Shown piece by piece: positions 17,076 to 26,348 of a DNA stretch of 64,000 nucleotides (its first letter is position 1; the number at the start of each line of letters is the position of its first letter). The position numbers and the translations under genes are program-made. Origin of the DNA: Hymenobacter gummosus (GTDB lineage Bacteria; Bacteroidota; Bacteroidia; Cytophagales; Hymenobacteraceae); assembly GCF_003970915.1 (NCBI RefSeq), contig NZ_RXOF01000014.1:62001-126000 (forward strand), in the 5' to 3' direction. The notes beneath the pieces were generated by a model, which made no database searches, had not been told where the DNA came from, and worked only from the letters and a program-made list of their open reading frames with translations.

Positions 17076-17693
17076 ATGAAATTTCTCTACTCCCTGCTGC
17101 TGGCCGCTACCGTTGGCAGCGGCCCGGCCCTGGCCCAAACGACGGCGCCCGCGGCGGCCGAACGCCCCCATATGCTCGACTTTGGCATCGGCCAAAGCCT
17201 GAACGGCTCGGGCGACTTTTACTGCCTGAAAACCCACCTGGGCTACACCTATACGCTGGGCCGGCACCTGAGCGTGGGGCCGCGCCTGGCCATGATCAGC
17301 GGGGCCGACGTGATATACTTCGACCGCAACGCGTACGTGCCGGTCAGCTACCACGCCGTCAACCTGGAGGGCGAGGCTTACTACGCGCCCTTCGGCAACG
17401 ACCGGCGCTTCGTTTTCGCGCTGGGCGCCGGGGCCTACGTGGGCCACACCAAGCAGTACGACGTGTTGTGGGCCAGCTACGGCATCGATAACATCGCCGA
17501 CCCGGAGCCGCGGCTGCGATATGAGCCCCGCAACACCAAGGGCGTACACGTCGGCTACCTTGCCTCGCTTAACGCCGACCTCGCGGTGGACCAGCAGCGG
17601 CGCTGGCAGCTGGGCCTGAAAGTGGCCCTGCAAAACGACACCTACGCCAACATCCTGCCGGGGGTGCAGTTGCGGGTAGGGCGGCGGCTGTAG
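17076..17693 (+). CDS. Outer-membrane beta-barrel-like protein
   Basis: A 205-residue protein with a signal peptide (residues 1-20, ending ALAQ). The mature part is strand-rich with repeated aromatic and glycine positions and ends in VQLRVGRRL, as expected for a small eight-strand barrel. No specific family is recognised. The ATG at 17076 begins the signal peptide. Confidence 0.6.
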   Translation: MKFLYSLLLAATVGSGPALAQTTAPAAAERPHMLDFGIGQSLNGSGDFYCLKTHLGYTYTLGRHLSVGPRLAMISGADVIYFDRNAYVPVSYHAVNLEGEAYYAPFGNDRRFVFALGAGAYVGHTKQYDVLWASYGIDNIADPEPRLRYEPRNTKGVHVGYLASLNADLAVDQQRRWQLGLKVALQNDTYANILPGVQLRVGRRL

Positions 17694-17696
17694 GCA

Positions 17697-17780
17697 GTGA
17701 GATGGTGAAATAGTGAAATAATGAGCGACGTTCAGGCAATTCGAACGACAACTCACCATTTCACTATTTCACCATCTCAC
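17697..17780. terminator. Bidirectional 23-bp inverted repeat between convergent genes
   Basis: GTGAGATGGTGAAATAGTGA (start of the left arm, 17697-17719) is the perfect reverse complement of 17758-17780. It lies between the convergent outer-membrane gene and miaA, and the miaA stop codon falls inside the right arm. Confidence 0.7.
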
Positions 17781-18666
17781 CAATGGCCCGAAAGGCCTCG
17801 TCCGGGTGCAGCCACTGGTACTGCTCGTCGCGGCGCAGCCAGGTGAGCTGGCGCTTGGCGTAGCGGCGGGTGTTGCGCTTGAGCAGGCGCACCGCCTCGT
17901 CCCAGTCGTAGAGGCCGTCGAGGTAGCCGAAGATTTCCTGGTAGCCCACCGTTTGCAGGGCCTGGGCGTGGCGGTGGGGCAGCAGGGCCTGCACCTCGGC
18001 CAGCAGTCCGGCGGCCAGCATCTGGTCCACGCGCTCATCGATGCGCTGGTACAGCTCGTCCCGCTCCCGGTTCAGGGCTATTTTCAGGGTGCGCCAGGGC
18101 CGCTGCACCTTCGGGCCGGCCTGGTGGAAGGAGCTGAAGGGGCGGCCGGAGCTGCGGCACACTTCCAGGGCGCGCAGCACCCGCACGGGGTTTTGCCGGT
18201 CGATGCGCTGGTGGCTGACGGGGTCCAGCGCGGCCAGCTCCTCGACCAGCGCGGGCAGGCCTTGGTCCGTCAGCTCCCGCTGCAGCTGGGCCCGGATGGC
18301 GGCGTCGGCGGGGGGCAGCTCGTCCAGGCCATCCGTCACGGCCTGCAGGTACAGCCCCGAGCCGCCGGTAAGAATAACCACCTCATGGCGCCGGAACAGC
18401 TGCTCCAGCAGTTGCAGGCAGTCGGCCTCGTAGCGGCCGGCGCTGTAATCCTCCGTGATGCTGTGCGAATCGATGAAATGGTGGGGCACGCCCTGCATTT
18501 CCTGGGGCGTGGGCTTGGCCGTACCGATGTGCATTTCGCGAAAAAACTGGCGGGCATCGGCCGACACTACCTCGGTGCCGAGCTGCTGGGCCAGGCGCAC
18601 GCACAGGGCGGTTTTGCCCACGGCGGTAGGGCCGGTAATGACCAGCAAAGTAGGCTGCTTGCTCAT
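17764..18666 (-). CDS. miaA: tRNA dimethylallyltransferase
   Basis: The 300-residue protein starts with the P-loop GPTAVGKTAL. It carries the MiaA motifs SADARQFFREM, IGTAKPT, HHFIDSHSITEDYSAG, GGSGLYLQAV and, near the end, RRYAKRQLTWLR. It adds a dimethylallyl group to A37 of tRNAs reading codons that begin with U. The first codon overlaps the end of the glycosyltransferase gene (18663-18666), so the two are coupled. Confidence 0.96.
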   Translation of the reverse strand: MSKQPTLLVITGPTAVGKTALCVRLAQQLGTEVVSADARQFFREMHIGTAKPTPQEMQGVPHHFIDSHSITEDYSAGRYEADCLQLLEQLFRRHEVVILTGGSGLYLQAVTDGLDELPPADAAIRAQLQRELTDQGLPALVEELAALDPVSHQRIDRQNPVRVLRALEVCRSSGRPFSSFHQAGPKVQRPWRTLKIALNRERDELYQRIDERVDQMLAAGLLAEVQALLPHRHAQALQTVGYQEIFGYLDGLYDWDEAVRLLKRNTRRYAKRQLTWLRRDEQYQWLHPDEAFRAIGEMVK

Positions 18667-19817
18667 GCGGAAACGGGAGTGGAAGCTGAAGCCGCGGCGG
18701 GCCAGAGGGCGGCGTACAGGCGCAGCAGCTCCTGCTCCTCCTGCTGCCAGTTCAGTTGCCGCCGGGCGCGGCGGCAGTTGGCGGCCAGTTGCTGGTAGCG
18801 GGCCTCGTCGCCGAGCAGGGCGTTGAGGGCGGCGGCCAGGGCTTCGGGCGTCAGTTCGGGCACTACCTCGGCCACCGCGTGCTCGGCGTTCAGGGCCAGG
18901 TATTCGGGCAAAGGCGAAATCAGTTGGGGCACGGCGGCGTGCAGGTAATCGAAAAACTTATTGGCCAGCGAATAATAGTAGCTCAGCCCCCGGTTTTCGA
19001 GCACGCTGATGCCCACCGTCGCCCGAGCCGTGACGCGCCGCAGCTCCGCGGGCAGCACGTAGCCCCGAAACTCCACCCGTCCGGCGGCCAGCAGGCCCAG
19101 CGCCGCGGCCCGGGCGCGCAGCGGCGCCGACAGGTCGCCCTCCCCGCAGACGACCAGCTTTGCCTCGACCTGCGGCATGGCTTCGAGCAGGGCTTCGAGG
19201 CCGCGGCCTTCATTCAGGGCGCCCTGGTAGAGGATGTAGCCTTCGTTGGGCACTTCGGGGGCCGGCTCCTGCAGGCGGCTGATGTTGCGGATGGTGCCGA
19301 AGGGGCGGCCGTAGCGCTGCTCGAATAGCCGGGCCAGGGCCGGGCCCACGGTGTAGGCCAGCGTAGCCCGCGGCACGATAAACCGCTCCACCGCCAGCCA
19401 GATGCGCCGCACGGCCGGGCGGGCCACCACTTCGGGCACTTCGGTGAACAGCTCGTGGGCGTCGTAGACGAAGGGCTGGCCGCCGAGGCGGGCGCGCAGC
19501 CAGGTGGGCAGGGCCGCGTCGAGGTCGGCACAGCCGTAGGCCGCCCAGCCGCGCTGGCCCAGCAGGTACACGAGCAGGCGCAGGTTGTATTCGAGGTAAA
19601 ACAGCTTGCCGCGCGTAAACCAGCAGCGCAGCCGGTGCTGCTCGTAGGGCTGCGGGGTGAGGGGCTTGGAGGCGGGCCACTCCCGCCCCACCAGCCGCAC
19701 CCGGTAGCCGGCCGCGGCCAGCGAGGCGCAGATGCGCTGCATGCGCTGGTCGTAGTTGAGGTCGGTGGTGACGGCGAAAAGCAGGCGGCGCACGGTGGAG
19801 CTGCGGAGAAAAACCAC
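18663..19817 (-). CDS. GT4-like glycosyltransferase
   Basis: A 384-residue protein with a GT-B fold pattern. The N-terminal half carries AVTTDLNYDQRMQRICASL and DAHELFTEVPEV. The C-terminal half has LYQGALNEGRGLEALLEAM, VVCGEGDL and SYYYSLANKFFDYLHA, the nucleotide-sugar donor site of family 4 enzymes. The acceptor is unknown; its only neighbour is miaA. Confidence 0.85.
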   Translation of the reverse strand: MVFLRSSTVRRLLFAVTTDLNYDQRMQRICASLAAAGYRVRLVGREWPASKPLTPQPYEQHRLRCWFTRGKLFYLEYNLRLLVYLLGQRGWAAYGCADLDAALPTWLRARLGGQPFVYDAHELFTEVPEVVARPAVRRIWLAVERFIVPRATLAYTVGPALARLFEQRYGRPFGTIRNISRLQEPAPEVPNEGYILYQGALNEGRGLEALLEAMPQVEAKLVVCGEGDLSAPLRARAAALGLLAAGRVEFRGYVLPAELRRVTARATVGISVLENRGLSYYYSLANKFFDYLHAAVPQLISPLPEYLALNAEHAVAEVVPELTPEALAAALNALLGDEARYQQLAANCRRARRQLNWQQEEQELLRLYAALWPAAASASTPVSA

Positions 19818-19937
19818 TCCGGTGGCACAACCAATCGGCGCGGGGGTTCGGATATATTTGACAAATTTAAGAGGTTAACCCTGCTTGCCGCCGCCTTTGT
19901 CCCCGAAGGCCGGCCCGCTGGCCCCCCCCCCGCCCGC

Positions 19938-22900
19938 ATGTCCTTGCTCCCCGCTTCTGCCCAGCCGGCGGCCACCGAGGCCGCCACGTACCGCGCCCTC
20001 TTCGACGGCGCCTACGACGCCATCCTGCTCTACGACGAGCACGGCCGGCTTTTCGACTGCAACCAGCGCGCCCTGCAGTTGCTGGGCACCTCGCGCCCGC
20101 TGCTGCTGAGCGCGGGCCTGATGGGCTTCGTGCGCCCCGACCACTCATCAGAGGAGCAGTGGAGCAGCGAAGAAGCCCTGCAGCAGGCCGTGCAGCACAC
20201 GGCCCGCACCGGCCAGGACGACTCGCGCCTGTGGCAGGGCCGGCGCCCCGACGACACCCTGCTCGACACCTGGGCGACCCTGCACCGCCTGGAGCTGCCC
20301 GGGCAGCGCCCCGTGGTGCAGCTCACCCTGCGCGACGTGACGCAGAGCCGGCAGCAGTACCGCCAGCAGCAGCACGAGCGGTCGGCCAACCGCTCGCGCG
20401 AGCAGCTGCGCGAGGTGCTGGGCCGCGCCGATTTGGGCTTTCTGCAGCTCGACCGCACCGCGCGCATCGTCGACGTAAACGACTTTTTTCTGCACCTGAC
20501 GGGCTACACCCGCGAGCAGGTGCTGGGCCAGGAATATTTCGGCCTGTTTGCCCCGGAGGCCGAGCGGGAGCCGCGCCGCTACGCCTACCGCCGCGCCCTG
20601 GAGCGCGAGGAGCTGCAGGATTTCTTCGAACGCTCCCTGCTCAGCCAGGACCGCCACCGCCGCACCGTGTACTGGTACGCCGAGTTCGTGCGCGACGCGC
20701 AGCACGAAATCGACGGGGTGCTGTTCGTGGGCCGCGACGTGTCGAAGGGCCAGTTTACGGCCCGGGCGCTGGGCGAAAGTCAGAGCAGGCTGCAGGACTT
20801 CCTCGACAACGCCCACGACCTGATTCAGAACCTCTCGATTGACAACCGCTTCCTGTTCGTCAACAAGGCCTGGAAGGAAAAGCTGGGGTACACCGACGAG
20901 GATTTGCCCACCCTCTCGCTCACCGACGTGGTGCACCCCTACTACAAGGCCAAGCTGCTCTACCAGCTGCGCAACCTGTACAAGGGCGAGCGGGTGAACA
21001 AGCTCGAAACGGTGTTCCTGACCAAGACGGGGAAGCCGGTGCACCTCATCGGCTCCATCACCTGCTCGTGGGACGACGGCGAGCCGGTGAGCACCCGCGC
21101 CATCCTGCACGACATCACCGACCGCATCAAGGCGGAGCGCCTGCAGAAGGTCTACTACAGCATTGCCAACCTGGCCATCAGTTCCAAGGATTTGCACTCC
21201 TTGTACGGAGCCATTCACCGGGAGCTGAGCAAGATCATCGAAACCAATAACTTCTACATTGCCCTCTGCGACGAGGCCCGCACGCAATTGCAGTTTGCCT
21301 ACTTCGTCGACCAGAACTCCCAGGGCGAGAAGGCCATGGTGATGCGGCCCTTCTCCACGGGCGTGTCGGAGTACATCATCCGCACGGGCAAGCCCCAGAT
21401 TCTGCTCAAGCCCGATTTGCAGGCCCTCATTGCCGACGGCACCATCTCGGCCTTCGGGCTGATGCCGGAGGTCATGCTCTGCTCCCCGCTCAGCATTGGC
21501 GACCGGATCATCGGCGTCATTGCGGTGCAGGACTACGCCAAGCCCGACGCCTACGCCCCTTCCGACCTCGAAATCCTGCACTTTATCTCGAACCAGGTGG
21601 CGCTGGCCATTGAGCGGAAGCGCAACGAGGTGCAGATCAACAAGCAGAACGCCCGCCTCAACGCCATCTTCGAGAGCGGGACCCACCTGATGTGGTCGGT
21701 GGATCTGAAGTCGCGGCTCACGTCCTTCAACCGCAACTACGCGGCCTACTTCCTGCGCCGCAACGGGGTGCACCCGGCCCTGAACATCAACCTCTGGCAC
21801 GCCGACCTGGCCATGATGGATGAGGATGCCCGGCAGCTGTTCATCGAGCATTACACCCGGGCCTTCGAGGGCGTGCCGCAGCGCTTCGAGGTGCGCCTGC
21901 GCGACGTGCGCGGCCACGACACCTGGCGCGAAATCTACCTCAACCCCATTTACCTCGACGACGGCACCTTCGAGGAAATTTCGGGCATTGCCCACGACAT
22001 CACCGATAAGAAACGCTCCCAACTGGAAATGGCGGCGCAGGAAGAGAAATTCCGCGCCATCTTCGAGTCGTTCCAGGACGTGTACTACCGCACCGACGGC
22101 AGGGGCTACCTCACCCTGCTCAGCCCCTCGGTGCACGATATGCTGGGCTACACCCCCGAGGAGCTGGTGGGCAGCCACATTGCCAACTACTACGTGCACC
22201 CGGAAGAGCGCGAGGCCTTGCTGCAGCAAGTGCAGCAGCAGGGCGAGGCGCGCAACTTCGAGATTGAGATGCGCCACAAGGATGGCCACGCCGTGTCGGT
22301 GCTGGTGAATGCGCGCCGCGTGGAAGACGGCCCCGGCGGTACCGAGGGCATCGGGCGCGACATCACCGGGCTGAAGCAGATGCAGGACGACTTGCGCCGC
22401 GCCAAGGACGAGGCCGAAACCGCCCTGCACGCCAAAACGCAGTTTCTGGCCAACATGAGCCACGAGCTGCGCACCCCGATGAACGGCATCATCGGCATGA
22501 TTGACCTGCTGCACCAGACGGTGGCCTCCGAGGAGCAGGAAGAGTACATCGACACCCTGCGCAAGTCCTCCGACGCGCTGCTGGCCATCCTGAACGACAT
22601 TCTGGACCTTTCCAAGATTCAGGCGGGCAAGATGGAGCTGAACGAGGAGGGCATGGACCTGCACTACACGCTGGAGAAAATCCACTCTTTGTTCGCCAAC
22701 CGTGCCCAGCAGAAGCACCTGGATTTCACCTACGAAATCACGCCCCACACCCCGCGCTTCATCATCACCGACGAAACGCGCCTGCTGCAGGTGCTCAGCA
22801 ACCTGACTTCCAACGCCATCAAGTTTACCCAGCAGGGCGCCGTCACGGTGCGCGCCACCTCGGTGTTTACCGACGGCATCGAGCACACCTTGCGCTTCGA

Positions 22901-24020
22901 GGTCAAGGACTCGGGCATCGGCATCTCGGCCGAAAACGCCAAGCTGCTGTTCACCAACTTCACCCAGCTCGACACCACGCCCACCAAGTCGTTTGGCGGC
23001 ACGGGCCTCGGGCTGGCCATCAGCAAGCAGCTGACGGAGCTAATGGGCGGCCAAATCGGCGTCGACTCTACCGTGGGCGAAGGGGCCACGTTCTGGTTTA
23101 CCATCCGCTGCCGGGTGGCCGAAAACGAGGAGGCCATCCTGCAGGAGCGGCAGGCCGCGCGCGACCGGTCGGCCGTGGGCGTGCTGCGCTTCGAGCAGGC
23201 CCCGCGGGTGCTGCTGGTCGACGACAACCCCATCAACCAGAAAGTGGCCGTGCGCCTGCTCGACAAGCTGGGCTGCCGCACCGACGTGGCCGGCGACGGG
23301 TTCGAAGCCATCGGACTGGCTACCAGCGGCATCCGCTACGACGTGATTTTCATGGACATTCAGATGCCGGAAATGGATGGGGTGACGGCCATGCGCGAAA
23401 TCCGCCGCCGCCTGGGCCCCAGCTGCCCGCCGGTGGTGGCCATGACGGCGTATTCGATGAAGGAGGACGCGGAGCGGTTCGTGCAGGAAGGCATGGACGA
23501 CTACGTGCCCAAGCCGGTAAAAAGCCAGGATTTGTACGAGGTGCTGGGCCGCTGGCGCCCGCAGCTGCTGCACGGCCCGGCCTCCGAGGCGACGTCCGGA
23601 GCAGCGGCGCCGGCGCTGGGGGCCGCGCCGACCAGCGTCGCGGAGGAGCCCGTGGTCGATTACGCCGCTGATGCGCGCCCCATCATCGACGCGGACATGG
23701 TGGAGCAGCTGCGCCAGCTGGGCGGGGCCGATTTTGCCGCCGCCCTCTACGCCGACTTCGAGCAGGAAGCCGGGCCGCTGCTGGAAGAAGCCCGGCAGTT
23801 GGTGGAAGCCGGCCAGTACGTCGACATTCTGCCCCAGCTGCACCAGCTCAAGGGCACGGGCTTCACCCTGGGCCTGACGCGGCTGGCCGAGCAAGCTAAA
23901 CACTTAGAACACGACCTCAAGCAAGGCCGTACTGAACATGCTACGCGGGATTTTCAGGCGCTTTTGCATTACTTCGCGGAGTTCATCAACGAGTACCCTG
24001 CCCGCACCAGCGCGCCCTGA
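19938..24020 (+). CDS. Hybrid sensor histidine kinase (multi-PAS, GAF, HisKA, HATPase, REC, HPt)
   Basis: The 1360-residue cytosolic-type kinase has several PAS domains (about 15-130, 155-270, 285-395, then 565-690 and 695-820) with a GAF domain near 410-560. HisKA carries the phosphorylated His in ANMSHELRTPMNGI. The HATPase region includes KDSGIGIS and FGGTGLGLAIS. A receiver follows with the phosphorylated Asp in VIFMDIQMPEMDG, and an HPt domain with LHQLKGTG. It is a complete phosphorelay in one chain. The ATG at 19938 follows a C-run and begins MSLLPASAQP; longer frames overlap the divergent glycosyltransferase. The response regulator at 24080 is its likely partner. Confidence 0.9.
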   Translation: MSLLPASAQPAATEAATYRALFDGAYDAILLYDEHGRLFDCNQRALQLLGTSRPLLLSAGLMGFVRPDHSSEEQWSSEEALQQAVQHTARTGQDDSRLWQGRRPDDTLLDTWATLHRLELPGQRPVVQLTLRDVTQSRQQYRQQQHERSANRSREQLREVLGRADLGFLQLDRTARIVDVNDFFLHLTGYTREQVLGQEYFGLFAPEAEREPRRYAYRRALEREELQDFFERSLLSQDRHRRTVYWYAEFVRDAQHEIDGVLFVGRDVSKGQFTARALGESQSRLQDFLDNAHDLIQNLSIDNRFLFVNKAWKEKLGYTDEDLPTLSLTDVVHPYYKAKLLYQLRNLYKGERVNKLETVFLTKTGKPVHLIGSITCSWDDGEPVSTRAILHDITDRIKAERLQKVYYSIANLAISSKDLHSLYGAIHRELSKIIETNNFYIALCDEARTQLQFAYFVDQNSQGEKAMVMRPFSTGVSEYIIRTGKPQILLKPDLQALIADGTISAFGLMPEVMLCSPLSIGDRIIGVIAVQDYAKPDAYAPSDLEILHFISNQVALAIERKRNEVQINKQNARLNAIFESGTHLMWSVDLKSRLTSFNRNYAAYFLRRNGVHPALNINLWHADLAMMDEDARQLFIEHYTRAFEGVPQRFEVRLRDVRGHDTWREIYLNPIYLDDGTFEEISGIAHDITDKKRSQLEMAAQEEKFRAIFESFQDVYYRTDGRGYLTLLSPSVHDMLGYTPEELVGSHIANYYVHPEEREALLQQVQQQGEARNFEIEMRHKDGHAVSVLVNARRVEDGPGGTEGIGRDITGLKQMQDDLRRAKDEAETALHAKTQFLANMSHELRTPMNGIIGMIDLLHQTVASEEQEEYIDTLRKSSDALLAILNDILDLSKIQAGKMELNEEGMDLHYTLEKIHSLFANRAQQKHLDFTYEITPHTPRFIITDETRLLQVLSNLTSNAIKFTQQGAVTVRATSVFTDGIEHTLRFEVKDSGIGISAENAKLLFTNFTQLDTTPTKSFGGTGLGLAISKQLTELMGGQIGVDSTVGEGATFWFTIRCRVAENEEAILQERQAARDRSAVGVLRFEQAPRVLLVDDNPINQKVAVRLLDKLGCRTDVAGDGFEAIGLATSGIRYDVIFMDIQMPEMDGVTAMREIRRRLGPSCPPVVAMTAYSMKEDAERFVQEGMDDYVPKPVKSQDLYEVLGRWRPQLLHGPASEATSGAAAPALGAAPTSVAEEPVVDYAADARPIIDADMVEQLRQLGGADFAAALYADFEQEAGPLLEEARQLVEAGQYVDILPQLHQLKGTGFTLGLTRLAEQAKHLEHDLKQGRTEHATRDFQALLHYFAEFINEYPARTSAP

Positions 24021-24079
24021 ACCAGCCCGCCTGCGCCCCGCTCCACCCTACCCTTCCCCCAAACCCTTAGCTAGCAGTC

Positions 24080-24457
24080 ATGTCCGACTCGAAAACCATT
24101 CTGATTGCGGAGGACAGCTCCGTGATTCTGAACCTGACCAAGAAGATTCTGGAGCTGCAGAAGTACCGCATCGTGTCGGCCAAAAACGGCGGCGAGGTGA
24201 TGAAACAGCTCGAAGCCCAGCCCATCGACTGCATTTTGCTGGATATAAATATTCCGGTAAAAGACGGTATGACCGTGGCCCGCGAAATCCGCCAGAGCAC
24301 CAACGACCAGATCCGGCAGGTGCCCATCATTGCCATTACCGGCAACGCCAACAACTACTCCATGGACGACTTCCGGGAGGCGGGCGTGACCGACTACCTG
24401 CCCAAGCCCCTGGACTTCGACGCGCTGGTGCGCACCGTGAAGCAGCACATTGGGTAA
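24080..24457 (+). CDS. Single-domain response regulator
   Basis: A 125-residue receiver domain with no output domain. The acidic pair is in LIAEDSSV, the phosphorylated Asp in CILLDINIPVKDG, the Thr in IIAITGNA and the Lys in YLPKPLDF. It lies 59 bases after the hybrid kinase and probably receives phosphate from its HPt domain. Confidence 0.9.
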   Translation: MSDSKTILIAEDSSVILNLTKKILELQKYRIVSAKNGGEVMKQLEAQPIDCILLDINIPVKDGMTVAREIRQSTNDQIRQVPIIAITGNANNYSMDDFREAGVTDYLPKPLDFDALVRTVKQHIG

Positions 24458-24476
24458 ATGGTCAAATTGCTGAATG

Positions 24477-24526
24477 GTTAAATGGCTGGTCGTTCAACAA
24501 ATTTCCTGAACGGTCAGCCATTTAAC
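24477..24526. terminator. Near-perfect 20-bp inverted repeat after the response regulator
   Basis: GTTAAATGGCTGGTCGTTCA pairs with TGAACGGTCAGCCATTTAAC with two mismatches and a ten-base loop. It likely ends the kinase operon before the MBL gene. Confidence 0.6.
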
Positions 24527-24551
24527 AATTTAACCATTTAGCCATTTAACA

Positions 24552-25319
24552 ATGCAAGTTACTTTCCTCGGTACGGGTACTTCGCAGGGCGTGCCGGTTA
24601 TCGGCTGCCACTGCGCGGTGTGCCGTTCGGTGGACTTCCGCGACAAGCGGCTGCGCGTGTCGGTGCACCTGCAGGTGCAGGGGCGCAGCATCATCATCGA
24701 CTCAGGGCCGGATTTCCGCCAGCAGGTGCTGCGGGAGCGGGTTGATCGGCTCGACGCGCTGGTGTTTACGCACGAGCACAAGGACCACACGGCCGGCATG
24801 GACGACATCCGGGCCTACAACTTCAAGCAGCAGCAGGACATGCCCGTGTACGCCGAGCCGCGGGTGCTGGAGCAGCTTAAACGCGAGTACGCCTACATCT
24901 TCGCCGAGCACAAGTACCCGGGCGTGCCGCAGGTGAAAACCCAGGCCATTCAAAGCGACACGGCCGCTTTTGAGGTCGAGGGCATCGAGTTTCAGCCCAT
25001 CCGCGCGCTGCACTACAAGCTGCCGGTGCTGGGCTTCCGGGTAGGCAATTTCTCGTACGTCACCGACGCCAACCACCTCTCGCCGGAATCCAGGGAGCAG
25101 CTGCGCGGCTCGGAGGTGCTGGTGCTGAACGCGCTGCGCCACGAACCGCACATTTCGCACTTCAACCTGGCCGAGGCCCTGGAGGTCATCGAGGACGTGC
25201 AGCCCGGCCGGGCCTACCTCACCCACATCAGCCACCTGCTGGGCCGCCACCGCGAAGTGGAAGCCACCCTGCCCGCCCACGTGCGCCTGGCCTACGACGG
25301 GCTGCGGCTACAGCTGTGA
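24552..25319 (+). CDS. MBL-fold metallo-hydrolase (PhnP-like)
   Basis: The 255-residue protein has the metallo-beta-lactamase motif THEHKDHTAGMDDIRA and N-terminal TFLGTGTSQGVPVIGC with CHCAVC. That N-terminus is typical of PhnP-like phosphodiesterases of the MBL superfamily. Other ligands are in SYVTDANHLS and YLTHISHLLGRH. Such enzymes cleave cyclic or phosphodiester bonds; the exact substrate here is unknown. The next gene starts at a GTG overlapping its stop. Confidence 0.88.
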   Translation: MQVTFLGTGTSQGVPVIGCHCAVCRSVDFRDKRLRVSVHLQVQGRSIIIDSGPDFRQQVLRERVDRLDALVFTHEHKDHTAGMDDIRAYNFKQQQDMPVYAEPRVLEQLKREYAYIFAEHKYPGVPQVKTQAIQSDTAAFEVEGIEFQPIRALHYKLPVLGFRVGNFSYVTDANHLSPESREQLRGSEVLVLNALRHEPHISHFNLAEALEVIEDVQPGRAYLTHISHLLGRHREVEATLPAHVRLAYDGLRLQL

Positions 25320-25324
25320 GCCTG

Positions 25325-25966
25325 ATGATTGCTACTACTACTCCGCTGGACTTACTGACGGAGGTTATCGAAACCTCCTACCGCCTACTTGCGCAAAAAC
25401 TCGCCAACGGAGGGGTAAAAGCGCGCAACGAAGCGGCCTTGCAGCACGAATTCGGCCATATTTTGCGCACAATTGGCGAACTGTACGAGTTCAGTTCGGC
25501 GCACCGGTTTCAACTTGAGTTCGAGTCCTACCTGGAGTTGACGGCTCCAACCATCAAGAGCACGACTACCCGCGCCCGGGTTGATTTAGTGCTGGATTAC
25601 TCAACCCCGTCGGGCTCTGCGCGCGCTGCCATTGAGCTAAAGTTCTTCAAGAAGGCTAATCACCGGGAGCCAAATAACCGCTACGACGTCTTCAAGGACC
25701 TTTCAAACCTGGAACAGTACCGGCAGCACGGAATCGACCAGTGCTATTTCGTGCTGGTAACAGACCATGCGCATTATGTGCATCAGTCGGCATATTCTCC
25801 CGACACGGCCGGCTTTGATTTCCGCCACGGCAGTTCCTACGCAGCGGCTACCGAGTTAGTCTATGCTACTACCGTTCCATATGGGCCACCGGTGCGGTTG
25901 CAGCAGAGTTATCAGTTTGCCTGGGACAGTATCGATGATTTGTATTTTCTGAAAGTCAGTGTTTGA
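25325..25966 (+). CDS. PD-(D/E)XK nuclease-fold-like protein of unknown role
   Basis: A 213-residue protein (a GTG three codons upstream, 25316, overlaps the previous stop and is also possible). The segment RARVDLVLDYSTP...AAIELKFFKK has the D...E-x-K spacing of PD-(D/E)XK nucleases. Codon use is less GC-rich than in neighbouring genes. It has no partner gene of a restriction system. Nuclease activity is inferred only from the motif spacing. Confidence 0.55.
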   Translation: MIATTTPLDLLTEVIETSYRLLAQKLANGGVKARNEAALQHEFGHILRTIGELYEFSSAHRFQLEFESYLELTAPTIKSTTTRARVDLVLDYSTPSGSARAAIELKFFKKANHREPNNRYDVFKDLSNLEQYRQHGIDQCYFVLVTDHAHYVHQSAYSPDTAGFDFRHGSSYAAATELVYATTVPYGPPVRLQQSYQFAWDSIDDLYFLKVSV

Positions 25967-26078
25967 AATTCCTGTCAATAGTGCTTCGGCGTCTGCCCCA
26001 CGTCGCCAGCATCTGCCGCGACTATGCCCGCCGGCTTCAGGGGCATCTGCCCCGCTGACTGTAGGCCGCTGAACGGCA

Positions 26079-26276
26079 GCAAACCCAAGTTGCGGGGCGC
26101 CCGCGCGTGGCCGCGTCGTAGCGCGAACTTTGTAGTTCGCGTATCCTGCGCGGTTGTCGTTGACAGATACCACCGATTGACGTAACAACGAGTCGTGAAG
26201 GATACGCGAACTACAAAGTTCGCGCTACGACGCACGCGGCGCGGCCACGCGCAGGCGTTACGCAACTTGGGTTTGC
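26079..26276. repeat. 198-bp MITE-like palindromic element with a 34-bp perfect core repeat
   Basis: The ends GCAAACCCAAGTTGCG and its reverse complement bound the element. Inside, 26114-26147 is the perfect 34-base reverse complement of 26199-26232 (core GCGAACTTTGTAGTTCGC). Together the arms fold over about 75 bases. No transposase frame is present. Confidence 0.8.
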
Positions 26277-26348
26277 AAGTATCCGACTTGCCCGGCCCGC
26301 GCCGCGTGCGCCGATATTGCGCAACTTGCGCCGCTAGTCGACTTCCTC

